A stretch of 20,977 nucleotides of DNA from Bordetella parapertussis (lineage in GTDB: Bacteria > Pseudomonadota > Gammaproteobacteria > Burkholderiales > Burkholderiaceae_C). Below the pieces are notes generated by a model. That model did no database searches. It had not been told where the DNA came from and worked only from the letters and a program-made list of their open reading frames with translations. The translations under genes and the position numbers were made by a program. Position 1 is the first letter of the stretch; each line of letters opens with the position of its first letter. The DNA is taken from the NCBI GenBank assembly GCA_945861305.1, contig CAMATW010000042.1, positions 1-20,977 on the forward strand. The letters are read 5' to 3'. Shown here piece by piece: positions 7,433 through 15,059 of the stretch.

Positions 7433-8023
7433 TTAGGTGCCCTGATTGGCGGGGGAACTGGAGGCAATGGCGAGAAATTCGCCGTCAAACTTCAAGCTAA
7501 AACTGGGCAAGGGCCGCGAGGCAGGGCCATCAACGACTTTGGCGCCATCCAACAGGTCGAACTTGGAGGCATGGCAAAAACACACCAACACCTTTTCTTT
7601 GGCAATCCAAGTTTTGACATCACAAGCCTGATGGGTACAAAGCGCGGAGTAAGCCAAAACGCCACCAGCTGATCGCCCTCTGGTGGCTGCTTCCATTTGG
7701 TCTTCGGGCAAGCGAATCAACACCAGTTTGTTGGAGCGAGACTCATTTTTGGGTACTCCCGCTTTGGCATCAAAGGGGAACACCAGCAAAGGTTTAGCCA
7801 CTTTCAAGTCGCTTGGGCGAAGCGGTGCGAAATCTTTTTCTGCGTCCGCATCCACCAAAAACAGGGATGTCGTTTGGGCCGAGGCGTTCCTCGCCATGAA
7901 GGGCAAAGAGGTGGCTAAGCCAGAGCCAAGCATTTGCAACACCTGACGACGATCCAAGTCTGAGCAGGATGTGTTTCCAGCGCATCCATTGCATGCAGGA
8001 GGAGGGAGAAGATTTTTTTTCAT
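7433..8023 (-). CDS. Tat-exported Rieske [2Fe-2S] protein
   Basis: 196-residue Rieske protein. Cluster ligands are Cys129 and His131 (CTHQAC) and Cys148 and His151 (CFCHAS). Cys134 and Cys150 form the usual Rieske disulfide pair, so this is the high-potential bc1-like type rather than a dioxygenase ferredoxin. A twin-arginine motif DRRQVLQM (24-31) precedes a hydrophobic stretch ending ASAQ (about 50), so export of the folded protein to the periplasm is expected. The region before the Tat motif holds three cysteines (CNGCAGNTSC, residues 11-20), an odd feature. No quinol-binding cytochrome b gene is near. It is the first gene of an operon with the PQQ dehydrogenase, so the simplest reading is that it carries electrons from that enzyme. 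The start has only a weak GAGTGG upstream. Confidence 0.9.
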   Translation of the reverse strand: MKKNLLPPPACNGCAGNTSCSDLDRRQVLQMLGSGLATSLPFMARNASAQTTSLFLVDADAEKDFAPLRPSDLKVAKPLLVFPFDAKAGVPKNESRSNKLVLIRLPEDQMEAATRGRSAGGVLAYSALCTHQACDVKTWIAKEKVLVCFCHASKFDLLDGAKVVDGPASRPLPSFSLKFDGEFLAIASSSPANQGT

Positions 8024-8052
8024 GGGTATTTGCCACTCAATTTGCTTGAATG

Positions 8053-8093
8053 TAGTATTCTGAATTCAGAATACACTTAGTATTTTCCCTCAA
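8053..8093 (-). promoter_or_regulatory. composite promoter/operator element, copy 2
   Basis: On the minus strand TTGAGGGAAAA (8093-8083) is followed by 8 unconserved bases, the same 20-bp palindrome as at 3378-3397 (8074-8055) and TA. It points toward the Rieske gene, whose ATG is 31 bases beyond the palindrome. On this copy the GAGGGA part is also half of a TCCCT-3-AGGGA dyad (8086-8098). Sequence identity with copy 1 puts the Rieske-PQQ operon and the ligase/lyase genes in one probable regulon. Confidence 0.8.
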
Positions 8094-8183
8094 AGGGATT
8101 CTTCTTTTAATTTAAACAATTATTTAGTATTAATTTAAAAAGATATGGATATATAAAATAGGTTAATTCAAACTTGCAAAATC
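8094..8183 (+). other. AT-rich leader of the two-component genes
   Basis: This 90-base stretch is strongly AT-rich compared with its surroundings and holds two AATTTAAA repeats and near-repeats of TTAGTATT. A TATAAA at 8152-8157 may be the -10 of the sensor-kinase promoter, with only a poor -35. No ribosome-binding site better than AGGTT is seen before the ATG at 8184. I see no gene here. Confidence 0.4.
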
Positions 8184-9095
8184 ATGAAACCCACACAAAT
8201 TCAAAAAGACCTTTTATTGGTTTTGATACTGGTCTTGGCCTTTGCAGGCGTGGCGACCCTCACAGAATTACAAGAACAAGTCGCTTTGTTCAGTCAAAAC
8301 TACGAAGCCTTGCAACTGGATGAGTTGCCATTGACGCTGCTTGTGTTGAGTCTGGGCTTATGGTGGTTTGCTTGGCGGCGCACCCAAGAAGCCCACGCCC
8401 AACTGCAAGAGCGCAGTCGTTCTGAACTCAAAGTGCAAGAACTGCTGCAACACAAAAGCGACTTGTTGCAAAGACTCTATACCGCAAAGGAAGACGAGCG
8501 CCTCGCCTTGGCCAGAGAGTTGCACGATGAAATGGGACAAACCAGCACAGCCATCCGGACAGAAGTTGCGGTGTTGCAGCGCATTGGACGGCTTCACCCC
8601 GAAGCCGACGAGTCAGTCAAACGCATTGCCGACTCAGCTCAGCATTTGTCTCAAATGACGCGGCAGATGTTGCATCGTTTACGCCCACCTGCCCTTGACA
8701 GCATGGGTTTGGAGCAGGCCTTAATGTCTTTGTGTGATAACTGGCAAAACAGCACCCAAAACCTATGTGAGTTGAAAACTTCAGCCCTTCCCGAGGGTTT
8801 AAATGACTATGCTTGCGTGACTGTTTACCGTATCGTGCAAGAAGCATTGACCAATGTCACACGACATGCCAATGCCAAGCATGTAAGGGTACAACTGACG
8901 CTGGATACGCAAGGACTTAACTTGAATATTGAAGACGACGGTCAGGGTATGGCCGATACCCAAGCAGTACACCAAGGCTTTGGCCTCTTAGGTATGCAAG
9001 AGCGTGTCGCCAGTGTGGCGGGCCGCATGTCCATCAGCAGTAAGCTGGGTCAGGGTGTGCGCTTGGCCATACAGATCCCCAAGGGGTCTTTGTGA
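8184..9095 (+). CDS. NarL/UhpB-type sensor histidine kinase
   Basis: Inner-membrane kinase of 303 residues that would phosphorylate the response regulator encoded next to it. Two membrane segments (about 9-27 and 48-65) flank a periplasmic loop of only about 20 residues, too small for a classic sensor domain. A short coiled coil (about 66-100) leads into a HisKA_3 dimerisation domain with the phosphorylated His114 in LARELHDEMGQ. The HATPase_c domain shows the N box (EALTNVTRHANA), the G1 box (DDGQGM) and GFGLLGMQERV. Its TGA overlaps the GTG of the regulator gene, so the two are translationally coupled. The divergent Rieske-PQQ operon and other PQQ genes make alcohol or aldehyde oxidation the likely process under control. 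The signal is unknown. Confidence 0.93.
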   Translation: MKPTQIQKDLLLVLILVLAFAGVATLTELQEQVALFSQNYEALQLDELPLTLLVLSLGLWWFAWRRTQEAHAQLQERSRSELKVQELLQHKSDLLQRLYTAKEDERLALARELHDEMGQTSTAIRTEVAVLQRIGRLHPEADESVKRIADSAQHLSQMTRQMLHRLRPPALDSMGLEQALMSLCDNWQNSTQNLCELKTSALPEGLNDYACVTVYRIVQEALTNVTRHANAKHVRVQLTLDTQGLNLNIEDDGQGMADTQAVHQGFGLLGMQERVASVAGRMSISSKLGQGVRLAIQIPKGSL

Positions 9096-9733
9096 TTCGC
9101 GTTCTTTTGATTGATGACCATCCGGTCGTAAGAACAGGCTACAAGCGTTTGTTGTTGCAAGAGCCTGGCCTTGAGGTGGTCGCAGAGGCCCCAAACTCTG
9201 ATGAGGGCTACCAAGCATATCAAGTGCATCTTCCCGATGTCACGGTTACCGATGTCTCCATGCCAGGCGCAGGAGGTTTGTCTTTGCTGCAAAAGATCTT
9301 GCAAAGGCAAGCCGATGCCAAGGTGTTGGTGTGCAGCATGTACGACTCCCCACAGCTTGTTCAGCGTGCTTTAGACAGTGGGGCTCGGGGGTTTGTGTCT
9401 AAGAACGCCGAGCCTGAAGAGTTGGTACGGGCAGTGCAGGCGGTCTTCCTCGGTCAGCAGTACCTTAGTAAAGGCTTACATATTGAAACTTTAAACGGTG
9501 AATTTCCGCAAGAAGCCCAGCGCATTGCCTCCTTGTCCCCTCGAGAATATGAAATTTTTCGCCTATTGGCCTTGGGGCACACCATTACAGAATGTGCCGA
9601 TGTGTTGTGCGTCAGCCATAAAACCATATCCAACAACCAAACACAAATCAAAGAAAAATTACACTTGGAAACCATGACGGCGCTGGTGCACTTGGCCCAA
9701 CGCCATCAGGTGATTGAAGTGGAGGGTTCTTAA
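9092..9733 (+). CDS. LuxR/NarL-family response regulator
   Basis: 213-residue two-domain transcription factor. The receiver domain (1-120) has the acidic pair Asp8-Asp9, the phosphorylation site Asp54 (TVTDVSMPG), Ser82 and Lys104. The LuxR helix-turn-helix is at about 147-205 (LSPREYEIFRLLALG..., recognition helix around VSHKTISNNQTQIKEK). Translation starts at a GTG overlapping the kinase stop codon, with AAGGGG 5 bases upstream. Regulators of this type control PQQ alcohol dehydrogenase genes in pseudomonads and related bacteria. Here three nearby promoters share CTAGG boxes overlapping the -35 region and are candidates for its targets, though binding is inference. The stop codon overlaps that of the convergent TonB receptor gene. 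Confidence 0.93.
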   Translation: MIRVLLIDDHPVVRTGYKRLLLQEPGLEVVAEAPNSDEGYQAYQVHLPDVTVTDVSMPGAGGLSLLQKILQRQADAKVLVCSMYDSPQLVQRALDSGARGFVSKNAEPEELVRAVQAVFLGQQYLSKGLHIETLNGEFPQEAQRIASLSPREYEIFRLLALGHTITECADVLCVSHKTISNNQTQIKEKLHLETMTALVHLAQRHQVIEVEGS

Positions 9734-12090
9734 AACTTATAGCGCATACCCAACAACAGTGAACGTGTCGCACCAGGTGCCACAAATTTCGCAATGGTTT
9801 GCTCGCCAGAAGTTCCGTTCAGGGTAGAGCCGTCGAGTGCGAAGTTGTTGGCGGCCATCAAACCATAGGTCTCGTAACGCTTGTTCAAGGCATTGTTGAT
9901 TTTTCCGAAAAACTCCAAGCCCTTTTCAGCTTTGTAGGTGGCAGACAAGTTCAGCAGGGTATAGCCCTTGGTACTGGCGTCAGTGACAACAGTTTCATTA
10001 TCCAGACCAACCAAACCATCTTCATTGCCTTGTGTAACCAGTTTGGAGGTACTTACAGTTGAAGCGCCAAGTGAGAGCTTTTCGCTGGCTTGCCAATCGA
10101 GGTGCAGTTTCAAGGTGTTCATGGGCAGTCCTGCCATGCGTGTGCCAGGTTTGATGGACATGTTTCTGTCGCCCGACATCAATTTTGCTGTGTCTTGGTA
10201 AGTGGCGTACAAGAAATTGTATTGGGTACGCAGGCTCCATACACCCCAAAATTTGCTTGCGCTCAGGTCAACACCTTGATAACGGGTTTTAGAAAAATTG
10301 GCAAAGTAACCCATGCCACCTGCGGCAATAGGTGTGAAAAGGATATCGTTTTTGTTATTCGTGCTGTAGGCTGAAACTGCCAAGGCGTAATTGCGTTCGT
10401 TTTTCCAACGCATACCCACCTCTATGGTTTGCGACACCACTTGATTGAGAAATGGGTCGGCCTGCAAGCCTGTGGGTAATTGACAAGGGTTGTTTTTGTC
10501 CGCGCAGCCCAACTCAATGACAGTGGGCACACGGTTGCTTTGGCCCAGATTGCCAAAAACAGTCATGCTGTCGTTCAACTTGTGCGTCAGACCCAAAGAG
10601 GGGTTGAATTTTTTGTAGGTGAAAGTTTCTTTGGGGGCAACCACACCAGCTTGCAAATCATTATTTGCGTCAAAGTAATCGGTCAAGGTGTTGCTGACGG
10701 TGGAACTGTTGTATCTGCCTGCAAAGGTGACATGGGTGGCGGGCGATAAGGTGTAAGTGTCGGCCAGATAAACACCCAAAGCAGTGGAATTACCTGTCAC
10801 AGCAGCTGTGTTGCCGGCAGCGCGTGAGCAGTCAGTGGTCGATACATTGCGGGTGATGGCATTCAAAGTGCAGGCCTGCTGTGTGGCGCTGTAAGCGCTT
10901 TTGCTTTTGTCTAAAGCCGCCCCAACCGTGAGTTGGTGGGCATCCAAGATTTTCGTCAGGTTGGCTGCAACACCATAGCTGTTTTGCGAGGTGATCGAGC
11001 GACGAAGCTCGCCGTCTATTTCGTCGTCTGGTGCCAATCCATTGAAATTATCACAAGCGCTTCCACCTGTTGTGTTGTCACACTCCACATCACCCCCAAT
11101 GCGGTTTTGCTTGCTTTTGCGCACATAGACTGTTGCAGCGAGCTCGGTGTTGGCGTCAAGCACACGCTGGGCATTGAAGGTCAGCAAGTTGGTGGTATTT
11201 TTGGTTTCGTCAGGGTAGGAGTAAACCGCATTTCGGTTGCGTGCGTACAAACCGGCAACACCCACCACTTTAGGGTCCTCAACTCCATCGTAATTGGTGC
11301 TGGGGGTCAGGCCATTGCCCATCAGTTTGCTGCTGCCAGATAAAAAGCTCACATCCCAGTTGCTGTCGTTTTGGGTGCGTCCCACTTTGACAAAAAGATT
11401 TTGCAAACTGCCAGCTGACTCATCGCGCCAACCTTGTTCACTGAAGGCGCTGCCAGCGATAAAGCGGTGCCATCCGTCATCGGACTTGCTGCCATGGGTG
11501 AGGTCAATTTTGGTGCGGCCAAAACTGCCTAAGCTCAGGCCGAGTTCATTTCCTTGGGTGGTCAATCCGGATTTGGTGGTGAAAGCCAGCGATCCACCCA
11601 GCGTATTCAAACCATAAATAGGGTTGGAACCTGGCACCAAGGTGACGTTATCGAATGCGACCTCGGGAAACATATCCCAATTGACCACGTCGCCAAAAGG
11701 TTCGTTGACCCGCACACCGTCAAGGTAGACCGACAAACCTTGGGCGGCACCCAAAGTGGCTGATGCGCGAAAGCCTCGGTAAGTGACATCCGACTGGTAG
11801 GGGCTGCCCTGTATGTCGTTCACATTCACGCCATTGAGGTTTTCTGTCATGTATTCGCTGAGGTTGAGCGAATTGCCTTGGCGCAAGGTAGCGCTGTTGA
11901 AAGTTTGCACGTCGTAGGGCAGTTTACTTTTTTCGATGCCAATGCCAGGCAAGGGCGAAGTGTTAACCACTTGCACCTCTTTTAGGCTACTGGCTGCCTC
12001 GGGGGCGTTTTGAGCATGGGCTTGGAGGGCTATGGCGCTGGCCAATAGCAAGCAAAACATGGGTTTTTGCATAGATTTTTTTATAAACAT
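9730..12090 (-). CDS. TonB-dependent outer-membrane receptor
   Basis: Outer-membrane beta-barrel transporter of about 786 residues. A signal peptide ends in LQAHAQ. A plug domain follows (about 40-165), containing the NVNDIQGSPYQSDVTYRGF and GLSVYLDGVRVNEPFGDVVNW segments and PGSNPIYGLNTLGG. The 22-strand barrel ends in the terminal aromatic of GMRYKF. I chose the ATG at 12090; an upstream TTG (12105) is also in frame and neither has a strong ribosome-binding site. The cargo is not readable from sequence. Its place between a PQQ-gene regulator and PQQ/molybdenum enzymes, with a promoter box shared with them, suggests uptake of a cofactor such as a lanthanide chelate or PQQ itself (E. coli YncD/PqqU does the latter). 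A substrate porin role is an alternative. Confidence 0.92.
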   Translation of the reverse strand: MFIKKSMQKPMFCLLLASAIALQAHAQNAPEAASSLKEVQVVNTSPLPGIGIEKSKLPYDVQTFNSATLRQGNSLNLSEYMTENLNGVNVNDIQGSPYQSDVTYRGFRASATLGAAQGLSVYLDGVRVNEPFGDVVNWDMFPEVAFDNVTLVPGSNPIYGLNTLGGSLAFTTKSGLTTQGNELGLSLGSFGRTKIDLTHGSKSDDGWHRFIAGSAFSEQGWRDESAGSLQNLFVKVGRTQNDSNWDVSFLSGSSKLMGNGLTPSTNYDGVEDPKVVGVAGLYARNRNAVYSYPDETKNTTNLLTFNAQRVLDANTELAATVYVRKSKQNRIGGDVECDNTTGGSACDNFNGLAPDDEIDGELRRSITSQNSYGVAANLTKILDAHQLTVGAALDKSKSAYSATQQACTLNAITRNVSTTDCSRAAGNTAAVTGNSTALGVYLADTYTLSPATHVTFAGRYNSSTVSNTLTDYFDANNDLQAGVVAPKETFTYKKFNPSLGLTHKLNDSMTVFGNLGQSNRVPTVIELGCADKNNPCQLPTGLQADPFLNQVVSQTIEVGMRWKNERNYALAVSAYSTNNKNDILFTPIAAGGMGYFANFSKTRYQGVDLSASKFWGVWSLRTQYNFLYATYQDTAKLMSGDRNMSIKPGTRMAGLPMNTLKLHLDWQASEKLSLGASTVSTSKLVTQGNEDGLVGLDNETVVTDASTKGYTLLNLSATYKAEKGLEFFGKINNALNKRYETYGLMAANNFALDGSTLNGTSGEQTIAKFVAPGATRSLLLGMRYKF

Positions 12091-12123
12091 AGGGAACTTT
12101 TTCAAAAAATAGAGATAAATTGC

Positions 12124-12156
12124 ACTTTAGGATTAACTTTAGAATTCTCCTAGGGA
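12124..12156 (-). promoter_or_regulatory. promoter of the TonB receptor gene with a CCCTAGG box
   Basis: On the minus strand TCCCTAGGA (12156-12148) overlaps the -35 position, and TAAAGT (12129-12124) lies where the -10 would be, 17 bases after the TAGGAG hexamer. The same arrangement is seen before the molybdenum hydroxylase and the second PQQ dehydrogenase. Confidence 0.5.
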
Positions 12157-12236
12157 AAAATTCCTGCGAAAAATATACCGACATTCAGCTGCCACAACCG
12201 CCTAAAACAGTTGTTTCAAAACGAGAATTTGAGAGA

Positions 12237-12285
12237 CCCTACTAGGGCTTCCCCTAGGTTATTGGGAGCCATTAATTAGTAATAT
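12237..12285 (+). promoter_or_regulatory. promoter of the molybdenum hydroxylase operon with two CTAGG boxes
   Basis: A perfect CCCTA-C-TAGGG dyad (12237-12247) is followed 3 bases later by CCCCTAGG (12251-12258), then TAATAT (12280-12285) as a likely -10. The second box overlaps the -35 position. Transcription would start about 30 bases before the iorA-like ATG. Two tandem boxes suggest cooperative binding of an activator, probably the LuxR-type regulator encoded at 9092-9733. Confidence 0.55.
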
Positions 12286-12321
12286 GACCGCTGTCCGCAT
12301 CCCTCAATCAAGGAAGTATTT

Positions 12322-12786
12322 ATGAGCCTTCAACTTCAAGTCAACGGTAAAACCGTTAATTCCCACTCCGACGCAGATACACCTCTGCTGTGGGTCCTTC
12401 GTGACGAACTCGGCATGACCGGAACCAAATTTGGTTGCGGCTCAGGCCTGTGCGGCGCATGTACCGTGCATGTCAACGGTGAAGCCGTTCGCTCTTGCCA
12501 AACCCAAATCGGTACCGCTGCTGGTCAAAAAGTCAGCACCGTCGAAAGCCTTGGCGCCACTGGCAGCCACGCCCTGCAAAAAGCATGGGTCAAGCACCAA
12601 GTTCCCCAGTGCGGCTACTGCCAATCTGGCCAGCTCATGAGCGCCGCTGCACTGCTGAGCAAAAACAAAAACCCCAGCGATGCAGACATTGATGCCGCCA
12701 TGGCTGGCAACATCTGCCGTTGCGGTACCTACACACGTATCCGTGCTGCTGTGAAAGACGCTGCATCCATGATGCGCGCAGCCTAA
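12322..12786 (+). CDS. [2Fe-2S] subunit of a xanthine oxidase-family molybdenum hydroxylase (IorA-like)
   Basis: 154-residue electron-transfer subunit with two [2Fe-2S] clusters. The N-terminal plant-ferredoxin cluster uses Cys39, Cys44, Cys47 and Cys59 ([11 protein letters not shown]). The C-terminal helical cluster uses Cys97, Cys100, Cys132 and Cys134 (QCGYCQSGQ and NICRCGTY). AAGGAAG lies about 6 bases before the ATG. It is followed after 17 bases by the molybdopterin subunit. There is no signal of its own, so it would be carried across the membrane together with the Tat-signalled partner, as in other periplasmic members. The family is annotated as isoquinoline 1-oxidoreductase alpha, but many members oxidise aldehydes, which fits the alcohol dehydrogenases nearby. 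Confidence 0.93.
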   Translation: MSLQLQVNGKTVNSHSDADTPLLWVLRDELGMTGTKFGCGSGLCGACTVHVNGEAVRSCQTQIGTAAGQKVSTVESLGATGSHALQKAWVKHQVPQCGYCQSGQLMSAAALLSKNKNPSDADIDAAMAGNICRCGTYTRIRAAVKDAASMMRAA

Positions 12787-12803
12787 TTTAAAGGAAATAA
12801 ACC

Positions 12804-14945
12804 ATGATGAGCACACAAACCAATCGTCGCGACTTCCTTAAAACCACCACCGTCACCACCTCCGGCTTAGTCTTGGGTGTGGTGTTGCCTGGCACAGTCG
12901 CTGAAACCATGGCCGCTGGCACATTGCACACCCCCAATGCATGGGTGCATATTGCCGACGACAACAGCATCACCCTTATCTCTGCACGTTCAGAAATGGG
13001 CCAAGGTGTTTACACCTCCATGCCTATGTTGATCGCTGAAGAGCTGAACATCGACGTCACCAAAATCAAAGTGGCTGCTGGCGCACCTAACGCCGTGTAC
13101 GTCAACGCTTTGTTGGGCGCCATGATTACTGGTGGTTCCACATCCGTTCGTGAAGGCTACGAAAAACTGCGTATCGCTGGCGCTCAAGTCCGCGAAATGT
13201 TGGTTGGCGCAGCTGCTGCAGAGTGGGGCGTTCCCGCCAGCGCAGTTAAAGCTGACAACGGCATGTTGATGGGCCCAGGGGGCAAAAAAGCCACTTACGG
13301 CCAAATGGCTGAAGCTGCTTCCAAGCAGCCCGTGCCTGAAAAACCCACCATCAAAGCTGCCAAAGACTTCCAAGTGGTTGGCAAGCGCATTCCCCGTACC
13401 GACGTTCCTGCCAAAGTCAACGGCACTGCCGAGTTCGGTATTGATGTCAAATTGCCCGGCATGGTTTACGCCAGCTTGGAGCAATGCCCCGTCATCGGCG
13501 GCAAAGTGGTTAGCGTTGACAGCACAGCAGCCAAAGCCATGGCTGGCGTGGTCGATGTAGTTGAAATCCCTGACGGCGTTGCTGTTGTGGCCGCCACTTA
13601 CTGGCAAGCTGTCAAAGCTCGCAAAGCTTTGAAAATCATTTGGGACAACGGTGCTGGCGCTTCTTTGTCCACCGCTTCCATGTTGGCTGGCCACAAAGAA
13701 GCTGCTGCTTCTGGCAAGGTTCTGCCCATCCAGCCTGCCAAAGGCGATGCCTCAGGTGCTATCGCTGGTGCCGCTAAGAAACTTAGCGCTACCTACATCA
13801 CACCTTTGCAATCACACTCTCCTCTGGAACCCATGAACTTCACGGCTCATGTCACCGGCGGTAAAGCTCGTTTGATTGGCGGAAGCCAGTTCCAGCAAGG
13901 TGCTCAAGGCGCTGCTGCTGCTGCATTGGGCATGAAGCCAGAAGACGTTTCTGTTGAAACCACTTTCTTGGGTGGTGGCTTCGGTCGTCGTATCGAATTG
14001 GACTTCGTTGTTCAAGCTGCCCAAATCTCCAAAGCGGTCAAATTGCCCGTGAAGTTGATCTGGTCACGTGAAGACGACATGACCCATGACTTCTACCGTC
14101 CTGTTGGCTACAACCAGCTTCACGCTGGTTTGGACGCCAACGGCATGCCTGTCGGTTTGCACTTCAAGGTCACTTCACAGTCCATTACACAACGTGCTTT
14201 CGGCTTGCCAAAAGACACCATGGATCCTTTCATGGTGGAGGCAGCTGTTGCGCCTTACAACATCGCCAACACACAGCACGACCTCGTCATCCATGACGCA
14301 GGTTTGCGTGTCGGTTACTGGCGCGGTGTGAGCCACAACATGAACTGTTTCGCCAACGAAAGCTTCGTTGACGAGATGGCTCTGGCTGCTGGCAAAGACC
14401 CCGTCGAATACCGTATGTCCATGTTGGAAGGCAAGCCCCGTTTCCAAAACGTGCTCAAGTTGGCAACTGCCAAGGCTGGTTACAGCAAAGGTGCTCCAAA
14501 AGGTCGCGCTTTCGGTGTTGCCATCATGGAAGGCTACGACACCTACGTTGCAGTTGTTGCTGAAATCAGCCAAGGTGCTGACGGCGAAGTCAAAGTTCAC
14601 AAAACCACTGTCGCAGCCGACATGGGCATCATCGTGAACCCCGAAATCGTCGAGCAACAAATCCAGTCCATGGTCATCATGGGCATGGGCACTGCTCTGA
14701 AGCAAGCCATCACCATCGAAGGCGGCGTCATTCAACAAACCAACTTCAATACCTACCCCATGGTTCGTACCAACGAATCACCTTCGGTCGATATTGTTTT
14801 GGTCAAGAGCGCCGAGAAGCCTGGCGGTATTGGTGAACCTGTCACCGCTACCATCGTTCCAGCTTTGGCCAACGCTGTTGCCAAGTTGACCGGTAAGCGT
14901 GTTCGCAACCTGCCTATCACTGGCAAAGCGATCCAAGAAGCTTAA
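12804..14945 (+). CDS. molybdopterin-binding subunit of a periplasmic molybdenum hydroxylase (IorB-like)
   Basis: 713-residue catalytic subunit. A Tat signal NRRDFLK (twin Arg 8-9) with a hydrophobic stretch after it indicates export. Moco-binding segments include the GQGVYTSMPMLIAEEL region, LGGGFGRRIELDF and, near the C terminus, GGIGEPVTATIVPA, which holds the predicted catalytic Glu678. Length fits single-chain IorB proteins. AAAGGA precedes the first of two adjacent ATG codons. Arginine is mostly CGT and many Ala/Gly codons are GCT/GGT, more biased than in neighbouring genes, suggesting strong expression. A cytochrome c subunit, common in related three-subunit aldehyde dehydrogenases, is absent here. 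Electrons may go to another periplasmic carrier, for instance the fused cytochrome at 16019-17179. Aldehyde oxidation is inferred from context. Confidence 0.92.
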   Translation: MMSTQTNRRDFLKTTTVTTSGLVLGVVLPGTVAETMAAGTLHTPNAWVHIADDNSITLISARSEMGQGVYTSMPMLIAEELNIDVTKIKVAAGAPNAVYVNALLGAMITGGSTSVREGYEKLRIAGAQVREMLVGAAAAEWGVPASAVKADNGMLMGPGGKKATYGQMAEAASKQPVPEKPTIKAAKDFQVVGKRIPRTDVPAKVNGTAEFGIDVKLPGMVYASLEQCPVIGGKVVSVDSTAAKAMAGVVDVVEIPDGVAVVAATYWQAVKARKALKIIWDNGAGASLSTASMLAGHKEAAASGKVLPIQPAKGDASGAIAGAAKKLSATYITPLQSHSPLEPMNFTAHVTGGKARLIGGSQFQQGAQGAAAAALGMKPEDVSVETTFLGGGFGRRIELDFVVQAAQISKAVKLPVKLIWSREDDMTHDFYRPVGYNQLHAGLDANGMPVGLHFKVTSQSITQRAFGLPKDTMDPFMVEAAVAPYNIANTQHDLVIHDAGLRVGYWRGVSHNMNCFANESFVDEMALAAGKDPVEYRMSMLEGKPRFQNVLKLATAKAGYSKGAPKGRAFGVAIMEGYDTYVAVVAEISQGADGEVKVHKTTVAADMGIIVNPEIVEQQIQSMVIMGMGTALKQAITIEGGVIQQTNFNTYPMVRTNESPSVDIVLVKSAEKPGGIGEPVTATIVPALANAVAKLTGKRVRNLPITGKAIQEA

Positions 14946-15007
14946 ATCTTCCTCTGACCTGCCCAACAGCTTATGGCGGTTGGGTGGTTCTGAAAGATAA
15001 ATCTTCT

Positions 15008-15036
15008 AAAGAGCGGCTAACCCCGCTCTTTTTTTT
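15008..15036 (+). terminator. Rho-independent terminator of the molybdenum hydroxylase operon
   Basis: A 9-bp stem (AAAGAGCGG/CCGCTCTTT) closes a 6-base loop and runs into eight T residues, 60 bases after the stop codon. Confidence 0.9.
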
Positions 15037-15059
15037 CGTCTCAAAAAAAAGGATTCAAT

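Noticed and set aside
8086..8098. TCCCT-3-AGGGA dyad as a further CTAGG-type response-regulator box
   Set aside because: It lacks the CTAGG core shared by the other three promoters, and its GAGGGA half is better explained as part of the repeated composite element.
12990..13694. Long open frames antisense to the molybdenum hydroxylase and similar frames opposite other genes
   Set aside because: They lie wholly within strong coding regions, have no ribosome-binding sites and resemble no family; they come from codon bias in the real gene.
14962..14984. CCCAAC/GTTGGG inverted repeat after the molybdenum hydroxylase gene
   Set aside because: The 11-base loop and lack of a T run make it a poor terminator; a better one lies at 15008-15036.
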